NCBI GenBank assembly: GCA_946411385.1
Contig: CAMKDV010000002.1
Location: 1-64,000, forward strand
DNA length: 64,000 nucleotides
From: an uncultured Bacteroidales bacterium
GTDB lineage: Bacteria; Bacteroidota; Bacteroidia; Bacteroidales; Paludibacteraceae
Direction: 5' to 3'
The notes beneath the pieces are model-generated. The model saw only the letters and a list, made by a program, of their open reading frames with translations, searched no databases and was not told the origin of the DNA. Shown one piece after another: positions 47,353 through 55,338 of this stretch; position 1 is the first letter of the stretch; each line of letters opens with the position of its first letter. The position numbers and the translations under genes were made by a program.

Positions 47353-49872
47353 TTATTTTACTATTGTCATCTCGTTGTACTTCTCCGTCTTGCCGTCGGG
47401 TAACACCTTGAATGACTCGATGAGCAGGTGAGTCTTTGTGACCGTTACGCGGGTATAACTCGGCGCACCGGGCTGACCGAACATGCCGGTGAACAGGTCG
47501 AAGTAGTCGTCAATCTGATGTATATGCTTGCTTGCATCCATCTCTTCGCGTGTGAGCGGTGTGTAGCGCTTTGCGCCACAGGTAGCTCCGATGAAATAGA
47601 GCGTAGCATCGCTCACGTGGTAGGTGCCGCCTTTCTTGCCCGTGATGTTTCTGATTGGATCTACAGGCACTGACTGCTGATCGCTGATGGCTGACAGCAC
47701 CGGTTTTCTTGTATCGGGGTCTACCGGACCAATCACCTCGTACGTATGATCGTGGCCTTGCAGGATAAGGTCCATCTTGCAGTCTTTCATTACCGGCAGC
47801 ATCGTTGCCCTGAGCAGCGGCGTCTCTTTGTCACGCTGGTGGTCCGAACCCGAGAACAGGTTCTTGTGTACCAACCCTACCCGCCATGTGGCTTCGGGAT
47901 GAGCCGCCACCTGCCTTCTGAACCAGCCGCCCAAGTCGCGCTCCAGATACTCCGACGTACCGGCTTTATAATCATATTCCCCGCGCCAGAAATCCTGCTC
48001 GGAGAAAGCGATGAGTTGCAAGTCGCCGTAGGTAAAACTATAGTTGATGCCTGCAAACTGTGGACGAACTTGCGTCTCCAGATTAAACGTGGTATCCGTA
48101 TTGAAATGGTAGGTATAATTGAGCAGCGGACTGTCGTCATGATTGCCGTCGGTAGGCACCATAGGCATAGTCATGATCACGGGTTTCAATGCTTCTTCAA
48201 ACCATCGCTCCCACTCCCATTCGCTGTTGTTGTCCGTACCGGTATCCACAAAATCACCGGGGAAGACGCAAAAACGTGCGCTCTTTTCGTTATTGGCTAC
48301 AGCCTGCGCGCACAAGCGGGCTGCATCAATATATTCCTGATTCTGTATATGACTGTCGGTCATATAGATGAACGAATATTCCTCACTCTGCTCCTCAGCC
48401 GTACGGAAATGAGCAATCTTGCTCCAATGCCCCTCTTTGCCTACACGCCACGAGTAATCCGTACCGGCTTGCAGATTGGTAGCCAGCGCCTTGTGGCTCA
48501 CGTAGCGGAAAGCCGTATGCTTGTCGAGCTTGGCTTTTTTCAGAATACCCGACGTGGAGATAGCATAGTGAAGCGGCACGGTGGTGGTAGCGGTAGCGTT
48601 GACCGTCAGGACATTAGCCTTACTGAAATCCGCAGCCGTAGCATCCTTTTTAGGCAGCAACTGTACTACGCCGTCCTCTACACCCTCGTTGGTAAACCAG
48701 CAGAAAGCCATGCGCGAACGCGGATCGCCATTGATGGTGGCAACCATGTTGTACGGCTCTTCCTTGCCCATCAGCGTCGTATTGTTATCGAGCAGGAACG
48801 ATACGAAAGACGGCACGGTATAGTCTTCGGACTTGTAAGTTTTTCCGCCCGCGCTATATGCGCACGGGAACGTTAATATATCCGTCGGCAAGTCGGCTCT
48901 GGGTGAGGCAGGCGGCATCTGGGCTATGCGGTGGGTAGGAACGCCGATATTGAAATCGGCTGCAAGCATGATAGCCTCTTCCGCATCGGTGATAGGCACA
49001 CCCACGAACGTTGACGGGTCACGGAAATGTGGGCCATCGGGAGCCTCGTTATCCGTATTCAGCCACGGCTGCTCAAAGAAATGCGCTTCAAAACCCTCAT
49101 CGGCACGGCTCTTGCCGGAGATGCTCTCATCCGAGACATAGTTGCTCGGATCAACAAATCCGTACTCTGAGCGGTTGCCCCACATTGTGCAGGCATATAC
49201 CGAACTCTCAGAATGGATACCTCCGTAGCGGTCGCCATAGTTGTTGGCGATGGTGCAATGGATGAGCGTGCCGTCGAAATTCGCCACACCGCCTGCATCA
49301 GGCCAGTCGTGTCCCGTAGCCGTGCAGTTATGAATCAGACAATCCTCCAGCGTAGCACCCAGCGCCGAGGCTTCGGGCAGGTCACCTTTGATAAGCACAC
49401 CGCCGCACTGTACGCCACTGCATCCGCGTATCACGCAATGCCTGAGCGTAACCTTACCGCGCAACCAAGCTGCACCGCCACGCTGATTGTGACGGGCGTT
49501 CTGCAGCACAAAATGTGTGACGGTAGTCGGAACAGTGATATCCTTATCGCAACTGACCAGCCGAGTGCCCATTGCTGTACCGTCCAAGATGGTTTTGCCA
49601 CCGGCATGATGCTTTCCGTCGGACTCGAGCACACAGCCTCCGATAACGAGTATACCGTCCTTGAGGACGATAGCCTCGTGGTACAGACCTGCCTCAACGA
49701 ACAGGGTGTCACCGGGTTTGCAGTTGTCTATACCCAGACGGATCGACTCTTGCGCCGTTGTCCAGCTCTTGCCATCATCGCCATCATGGCCGTCCGTGCG
49801 CACATACCACGTAGCAGCCGACGCATTCAGCGCCGCTGCTACAAAGCATGCTATGAAGAATATTTTTTTCAT
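47353..49872 (-). CDS. Secreted beta-helix + metallophosphoesterase protein
   Basis: GKSWTTAQESIRLGIDNCKPGDTLFVEAGLY; GDFVDTG..VPTDGNHDD..ILQGHDHTYE. Confidence 0.85.
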   Translation of the reverse strand: MKKIFFIACFVAAALNASAATWYVRTDGHDGDDGKSWTTAQESIRLGIDNCKPGDTLFVEAGLYHEAIVLKDGILVIGGCVLESDGKHHAGGKTILDGTAMGTRLVSCDKDITVPTTVTHFVLQNARHNQRGGAAWLRGKVTLRHCVIRGCSGVQCGGVLIKGDLPEASALGATLEDCLIHNCTATGHDWPDAGGVANFDGTLIHCTIANNYGDRYGGIHSESSVYACTMWGNRSEYGFVDPSNYVSDESISGKSRADEGFEAHFFEQPWLNTDNEAPDGPHFRDPSTFVGVPITDAEEAIMLAADFNIGVPTHRIAQMPPASPRADLPTDILTFPCAYSAGGKTYKSEDYTVPSFVSFLLDNNTTLMGKEEPYNMVATINGDPRSRMAFCWFTNEGVEDGVVQLLPKKDATAADFSKANVLTVNATATTTVPLHYAISTSGILKKAKLDKHTAFRYVSHKALATNLQAGTDYSWRVGKEGHWSKIAHFRTAEEQSEEYSFIYMTDSHIQNQEYIDAARLCAQAVANNEKSARFCVFPGDFVDTGTDNNSEWEWERWFEEALKPVIMTMPMVPTDGNHDDSPLLNYTYHFNTDTTFNLETQVRPQFAGINYSFTYGDLQLIAFSEQDFWRGEYDYKAGTSEYLERDLGGWFRRQVAAHPEATWRVGLVHKNLFSGSDHQRDKETPLLRATMLPVMKDCKMDLILQGHDHTYEVIGPVDPDTRKPVLSAISDQQSVPVDPIRNITGKKGGTYHVSDATLYFIGATCGAKRYTPLTREEMDASKHIHQIDDYFDLFTGMFGQPGAPSYTRVTVTKTHLLIESFKVLPDGKTEKYNEMTIVK

Positions 49873-49883
49873 TGATGCACCTT

Positions 49884-49924
49884 CGTCATATCGTCATGAC
49901 GACACGACGTCATGTCGTCATGTC
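49884..49924. repeat. TCGTCAT-rich repeat with hairpin
   Basis: ATGACGACA-N8-TGTCGTCAT (49896-49921) plus further TCGTCAT units. Confidence 0.75.
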
Positions 49925-49941
49925 TATTACCGAAACAATGA

Positions 49942-50895
49942 TTAGCTCCACCCAAAGCGTTCGCGACCGATCTTCTCCACATCCTCGCGGCAGGTGAAAG
50001 CCGTCGTACCGCCTGCTGCGGTAGTGTTCACCGCACCGGTCATGTTGCCGTACTCCTGGCATTTGTCCAGCGGGTCACCGGCTGCAAAGCGTGTGATGAA
50101 GCCCGAGTTGAACGAGTCACCTGCACCGATGCAGTCCACTACGTTCTTGTTGAGCAACGCATCCTGCTTGCGGTCAGGCATGCCTTTGCGCATGAGGATG
50201 CTGCCCTTGCTGCCGCATTTGATCACGGCGGCGTTGGTGTACGGACGAATCTCCTCAATTGCCTCCTCCAGCGTCTCTTTGCGCGTGAGGAACTTCAGCT
50301 CGGTCTCGTTCGGCATGAACACGGTAACAAGCGGCAGAACTGCTTTGTAATCCAAGTCCCACTGCTCGGCAGGATCCCACTGGCTGTCCAGCGAAACGGT
50401 CACGCCGTTCTGCTTGCACAGCTCGAGGATCTTCATCAGGTCACGCTTCACGGCGCTCTGCATGTAGATGGACGAGATATGAATATGCTTGGCGGTGGTG
50501 AACACTTCAGGATTGATGTCGTCCAGACCCATATAGTCCATCGCACCCTGATAGGTCAGGTTGGCGCGGTCCTCGTCATAGCTCATGCAGATGGTGGCAC
50601 CTGTAGCGAACTTGTCCTGACGAATCAGGTAGCAGGTATCCACACCTTTCTTCTGCAGACTGGTCTCCACCAGGTCGCCGAAGCTGTCGTTGCCTATCAT
50701 ACCGCAGAAAGCCACGCGTGCACCGAGTGCTGCTGCGTTAGCGGCGAAGATAGCCGTCGAACTGCCCAGGGTAAGTGTCATCTGCTTGGCAAACTTCTCC
50801 TTGCCCACTTCGGGAAAGCCTTCTATATTATTGAGGATCAGATCCACATTCAGTTCGCCCAAGGCGATGATATCAAAATTTTTCATTGCATTCAA
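49942..50895 (-). CDS. PfkB-family carbohydrate kinase
   Basis: FDIIALGELNVDLILNN..VDCIGAGDSFNSGF. Confidence 0.88.
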   Translation of the reverse strand: MNAMKNFDIIALGELNVDLILNNIEGFPEVGKEKFAKQMTLTLGSSTAIFAANAAALGARVAFCGMIGNDSFGDLVETSLQKKGVDTCYLIRQDKFATGATICMSYDEDRANLTYQGAMDYMGLDDINPEVFTTAKHIHISSIYMQSAVKRDLMKILELCKQNGVTVSLDSQWDPAEQWDLDYKAVLPLVTVFMPNETELKFLTRKETLEEAIEEIRPYTNAAVIKCGSKGSILMRKGMPDRKQDALLNKNVVDCIGAGDSFNSGFITRFAAGDPLDKCQEYGNMTGAVNTTAAGGTTAFTCREDVEKIGRERFGWS

Positions 50896-50901
50896 AATTA
50901 A

Positions 50902-51023
50902 ATTTACGATTTGTTCATTTACGATTTGTTCATTTAGTCATTTTATCATTTATCTCGCGTAAAAATGGCTAAATAGCCAAATGACTCAATAAATCGTAAA
51001 TGGTAAATGACCAAATGGTAAAT
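50902..51023. repeat. Degenerate 7-8 nt repeats with inverted halves
   Basis: ATTTACGATTTGTTC x2 tandem then ATTTAGTCATTTTATC...; second half AATAAATCGTAAATGGTAAATGACCAAATGGTAAATGG. Confidence 0.8.
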
Positions 51024-51027
51024 GGCT

Positions 51028-52389
51028 TTACATTTTGCTCTTGAAGAGCGCATTCATCTTGGTGTACCAGTTCTTGGGATAGTCGTGTCCCATCTCAGGG
51101 CCGAAGATGTATTCTTTGTCCGAGGCCGGCGTAGCCAGGTTGTTGAACGGCACTACGTTCGTCCGTGGCGGACAAACGCCGTCCTGCAGACCGCTGCTGG
51201 CGAGCACGGCGCACGAGATGCGCGTGGCGAGGTTCTTCGTATCGAAATACGACAGGAACGCCAGCATCTCTGCATCGGTCATCGAACCTTTGCACGCCTT
51301 GGCTGTCTCGGCTGCCAGACCGCCTATTTTCATGGCGTCGGCATAGTCGCCGAGGAATGCCACATTGGCGGCTATGGCGGAGCAGGGATAGTCGCTCAAC
51401 GCTGCACAAGCATACGTCAGCGCACCGCCTTGGCTCGAGCCTTCGGCAAACAGTCGGTTCATGTCGCTCGTCTCACGGGTAGCCATGAAGCGCACGGCTT
51501 GCACCACATCCATGAAAGCACCACGATAGTACCAGCTGTCCTTGTCGCCGAAATGGTAGGAGAACCAGTCGCCGTAGATATTCTCAGTAGCCTCTTCGAT
51601 GCCGGGGTTAGTACCTGCCGGACGGTTGTTAAGATACTGTCCGCGATGCGACAGGTAGAACTCGGCATTAGCCGACCCATTGCCCGCCGGACACTCGCAC
51701 TTGCTCTTCGAGCCTTGTGTATCGTAGCCGTAGAAGTGCATCACTACCGGATGCTTCTGTCCGTCCTGCGGTTCGCAGTAATAGCCGCGGATGAGGACGG
51801 GCTCGCCCGTCAGACCGTCAGGTATAGAGTTCATCTCCACCAGATAGACTTTTCTCTCGGCTGTACTCTTGCTCTCTATCTCCGTCAGACGGGCGTTCAT
51901 ATCCACAGCTGCCAGCTGGTCTTTGGCAGCCTGCCAGAACTGATTGAAATCAGCCTGCATGTCAGGTGCCGAAACGATGTTGAACGGATCGATGCCGAAG
52001 ATGAACGAACGGACGTTCTTTTCGTTGATAAGGCACAAAGCACGATAGAAACCCGGTTCCAGTTTGTCTGAGGTGGTCAGTACAAAATCCTGCTCGCTCT
52101 CACCGGCTACCTCCAGGCTGTCAATGATTGTTGTCAGGGCTTGCTTCGAGTCGGTGGAGATACGTATATCCGCACCCACTTTCACCTTCGCCTTGTTCGG
52201 GTTGACGATATGCACCGTTATCTGGGGCTTGCCGCTCCACACCCAGTCGTCCGTCACCAGAACGGACGATTGGATGAGCGACATATCGGCCTGTGCCGGT
52301 TCGTCCTGAGGCGTCGTGCCTTTGCAGCCTCCGCACGCCCCAAGAACAACCGCCAACAGCGCAACTATCAGAAATGATGCTTTCTTCAT
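51028..52389 (-). CDS. Acetylxylan-esterase-like alpha/beta hydrolase lipoprotein
   Basis: Lipobox VLGACGG; PVVMHFYGYDTQG; FAEGSSQGGALTYA (GxSxG). Confidence 0.78.
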   Translation of the reverse strand: MKKASFLIVALLAVVLGACGGCKGTTPQDEPAQADMSLIQSSVLVTDDWVWSGKPQITVHIVNPNKAKVKVGADIRISTDSKQALTTIIDSLEVAGESEQDFVLTTSDKLEPGFYRALCLINEKNVRSFIFGIDPFNIVSAPDMQADFNQFWQAAKDQLAAVDMNARLTEIESKSTAERKVYLVEMNSIPDGLTGEPVLIRGYYCEPQDGQKHPVVMHFYGYDTQGSKSKCECPAGNGSANAEFYLSHRGQYLNNRPAGTNPGIEEATENIYGDWFSYHFGDKDSWYYRGAFMDVVQAVRFMATRETSDMNRLFAEGSSQGGALTYACAALSDYPCSAIAANVAFLGDYADAMKIGGLAAETAKACKGSMTDAEMLAFLSYFDTKNLATRISCAVLASSGLQDGVCPPRTNVVPFNNLATPASDKEYIFGPEMGHDYPKNWYTKMNALFKSKM

Positions 52390-52391
52390 GA

Positions 52392-53627
52392 TTAGATATC
52401 CTTCATGTAGTCGTTGAGGTTCACGATGTTGAAGGCATTGTAGTACTTGTCCATGTTGTGCTCAATGCGCATCAGCACGATCTCTTCAGCCTGAATACCC
52501 AGACGCTCCAGGTTATCGTACAACATCTGACGGGCTACCAGTGCTTCCGGCTTCTGCCAGATGTAGCGGCAACCTGTCTTCACCAGCCAGAGCTGGCGAT
52601 CCTTAGTGCACTCGCTCAGATCTTTGCCAACCTCGTCGCCACGCAGCCATTTTTTCCAACGGTTCGACTCGTATACGCACTGCCAGAGTACTTGGGTCAT
52701 GTTGCTGAGCTGGGCAACTTTGCCTTCAGCATGCAGACGTTTCTCCACTTCCTCCAGTTCAGCCAGAGCGTCATACTCGTTCATAGTGAACTCCGGACCA
52801 ACGTTGGCTGCACCCATGCCTGCCTTCGGATAATCCTCGGGGTTCTCCACATCGTCGCTGTAGTGACCCTTGATGTAGCTGCCGTACGGACGAACCTTGG
52901 CGGTCAGTTCGCGGGCTACCTTCGGATCGAAGAAGGTGGTGTGCAGGTCAGTACCTACCTTACCTACGATGAAGCAAGGCCATATATCATCCAGACCTAC
53001 CTCGTGCAAACCGGCTTTCAGTCCCTCGAGGAACGTATCGAACGTCTTCTCGTCAGCCAGACCGCCGTGCACCTCTTCCGTACCAACCTCGTACGAGATA
53101 GGAGCGATGTTGTGTGCTTTGCGGAAATCCTCGGCATGTTTGATCAGTTCTACGGTACGTTTTACAACCACGTGGATATCAATGATCTCGCCCTTCGGGA
53201 GGAAGATATCCACCGTAGGATCAACGTGAATCAGGTCATAGCCTGCGAGGATGGCTGCCTCGTAGCTTTTCTTCACGCCGTTCATGGCGCGCTCGGTGTC
53301 CCAGCGCTCTACGCTCTGTACGTCTTTGAGCCACGGACCGCCGTGGTCGATAGCCACTACGTACGGGCCGGTATAGTTCACAGCCGCAGCCTCACGGGCA
53401 AGGATCTTCGTGAAGACCTCTTGCGTCATGCCGGTGTAACCGCCGTCGCAGTCCACCTGGTTGAGCGTGGTAGCGAAATAGATCGGCGAGTTGTTACGCT
53501 TGGCTGCGCGGAACGATGCTTTGATTACTGACAGGGAGTTCGGACATGCTGCAAACAGCGTCATCGGTACTCCGGTTGCTTTCTTTCTCTCCTCCATCAC
53601 GCGGAGGATGTTTTCAGTCTTTGCCAT
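52392..53627 (-). CDS. Class II tagatose-bisphosphate aldolase non-catalytic subunit (KbaZ/GatZ family)
   Basis: IYFATTLNQVDCDGGYTGMT..VVAIDHGGPWL..DLIHVDPTVD. Confidence 0.85.
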   Translation of the reverse strand: MAKTENILRVMEERKKATGVPMTLFAACPNSLSVIKASFRAAKRNNSPIYFATTLNQVDCDGGYTGMTQEVFTKILAREAAAVNYTGPYVVAIDHGGPWLKDVQSVERWDTERAMNGVKKSYEAAILAGYDLIHVDPTVDIFLPKGEIIDIHVVVKRTVELIKHAEDFRKAHNIAPISYEVGTEEVHGGLADEKTFDTFLEGLKAGLHEVGLDDIWPCFIVGKVGTDLHTTFFDPKVARELTAKVRPYGSYIKGHYSDDVENPEDYPKAGMGAANVGPEFTMNEYDALAELEEVEKRLHAEGKVAQLSNMTQVLWQCVYESNRWKKWLRGDEVGKDLSECTKDRQLWLVKTGCRYIWQKPEALVARQMLYDNLERLGIQAEEIVLMRIEHNMDKYYNAFNIVNLNDYMKDI

Positions 53628-53634
53628 AAAACTA

Positions 53635-53720
53635 TATTTACGATTTTATTACTTACGATTAACGATTTATTGACGATTGGCTATTATTGACAATTGCCGA
53701 TTGTCAAAATATTTATTCGT
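53635..53720. repeat. Degenerate ACGATT/ATTGNC word repeat with hairpin
   Basis: TTTACGATTTTATTACTTACGATTAACGATTTATTGACGATTGG; TTGACAAT-TGCCG-ATTGTCAA. Confidence 0.75.
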
Positions 53721-54831
53721 AGATTGTCACGCCTTCTACTACGCGATGGATGTTGCCACTTACCGACGGAGCGTCAGGATTCAGGCCATGAGCTTTCGAA
53801 GCATAGAAGCCGAGCAGCTGTCCTACCAGTACGTACGGTACGATGCCGTAGAAGTCGTTCTCCTTCGGGCCATAAGGCATCTTCACTACCAAGTCGGCTT
53901 TTACGCCGGGCAGTTCGGGTTTGTTGCCAGCAATCACGATGATCTGAGCCACCGGTGTGTTGTTGGCATCCACCTGCTTAACCAGGTCACGCTCGTAGCG
54001 TTGTACATCTTCCTGATCGGTCATCAGATATACCACGATCGACTTGCTGTTCACCACGGCTTTCGGTCCGTGACGGAAACCGAGGAACGAGTCGAATTTG
54101 CATACTACAGCGCCGTCGGTCAGCTCTTGGAGCTTGAGATGGCACTCTTCGGCAATACCTTTCAGCGCACCCGAACCGAGGAACACGCCACGCTCGAACG
54201 GACGGCCGGCTATCTCTTTAAGTTTCTCTTCATACTCGGCAATCACAGCCTCAGCGTTCTTGGCAGCGCACTCGATCATCTCCTCATCTTTCTCCAGACG
54301 GTCGATGCGTCCGAGCATGAGGCAGGTGAGCAACATCGTTGAGAACGAGCTGGTCATAGCCAGACTCTTGTCATCGGTCTCCTCGGGCAGCAGCAGCGGA
54401 AGGATATTGTCCTTGCCGGCAGCCTGCAATGCCAGTTTGCCGTTCTTGTTGCAGGTGATGTACACGTGAGCCACGTTCTTGCAAACCTTGTTTGCCAGGT
54501 TTACTGCAGCCACACTCTCGGGGCTGTTACCCGAACGGGCAAAACTGATAAGCAGCAGCGGACGCTCGGCATCAAGCAGATACTGAGCATGCGTAACAAT
54601 GTCGGTAGTAGGTACGGAACGTACGTTACGCCACATGCCTCTCATCACCGGGCACAAAGCATCGCCGATGAAAGCCGAAGTGCCGGCACCGGTCAGAACG
54701 ACGTCGGTGTCAGGGGTCAGGTACTTGTGCATGAAAGCACAGATCTCGTTCTTTGCTGCCAGCAGCGCACGGTACTCCTTGCGCCACATTGCCGGCTGCT
54801 GATGAATCTCGTCAAATGTGAAATTGTTCAT
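53713..54831 (-). CDS. agaS: SIS-domain sugar isomerase (AgaS-like)
   Basis: VVLTGAGTSAFIGDAL..SFARSGNSPESVAAV..FDSFLGFRHGPKAVV. Confidence 0.82.
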   Translation of the reverse strand: MNNFTFDEIHQQPAMWRKEYRALLAAKNEICAFMHKYLTPDTDVVLTGAGTSAFIGDALCPVMRGMWRNVRSVPTTDIVTHAQYLLDAERPLLLISFARSGNSPESVAAVNLANKVCKNVAHVYITCNKNGKLALQAAGKDNILPLLLPEETDDKSLAMTSSFSTMLLTCLMLGRIDRLEKDEEMIECAAKNAEAVIAEYEEKLKEIAGRPFERGVFLGSGALKGIAEECHLKLQELTDGAVVCKFDSFLGFRHGPKAVVNSKSIVVYLMTDQEDVQRYERDLVKQVDANNTPVAQIIVIAGNKPELPGVKADLVVKMPYGPKENDFYGIVPYVLVGQLLGFYASKAHGLNPDAPSVSGNIHRVVEGVTIYE

Positions 54832-54970
54832 GATATAATTGTTTGTTTAGTTATTGTCTTGGTGGAGGTAGAACTATTGTCTCCGTTTTTCAATCGGGTC
54901 TGTCAATTCAGGTCAAATTGCATCCCGTTTATCCCTTTCGCGCTGCAAAATTACTACTTTTTTTTCATAT

Positions 54971-55079
54971 TTCGAAAGTATTTAATATGCTTTATGGCAT
55001 ATTTTCGAAACAACATGACATAACAATGTATATTACAAATACTTGTATATTTCATTTACCATTTCGCAACATTTCGAAA
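54971..55079. promoter_or_regulatory. Cluster of TTCGAAA boxes
   Basis: TTCGAAA at 54971, 55004 and 55073; TTCGCAA at 55063. Confidence 0.5.
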
Positions 55080-55235
55080 CAATAGCCGTTCGGCATGCAT
55101 CCGGTGTTCATATGGAACACATCGGGCTGACGGGTTTTTACCATACGTTTTCTATTGAGTTGAGACCTAAAAATCGGGGATTTTCTTTTATTCTTGCAAA
55201 TTTATGAAAAAAATACAGGTTTTCGCAAAAAAATA

Positions 55236-55267
55236 TTTGCATAAATGAAAAAAAAATTGTATCTTTG
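55236..55267 (+). promoter_or_regulatory. Promoter for 55339 gene
   Basis: TTTG 55236, TATCTTTG 55260-55267, spacing 24. Confidence 0.75.
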
Positions 55268-55338
55268 TAAGTTTTTTGGCGCGTACGCCCGTCGCGGCGC
55301 GCACTATACACGCGAAAGACAAGGAAAAACACATATCC

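Noticed and set aside
47746-48876. 376-aa + strand ORF (similar cases at 43223-45468 and 51022-52071)
   Set aside because: Shadow ORFs antisense to well-supported metallophosphoesterase and esterase genes.
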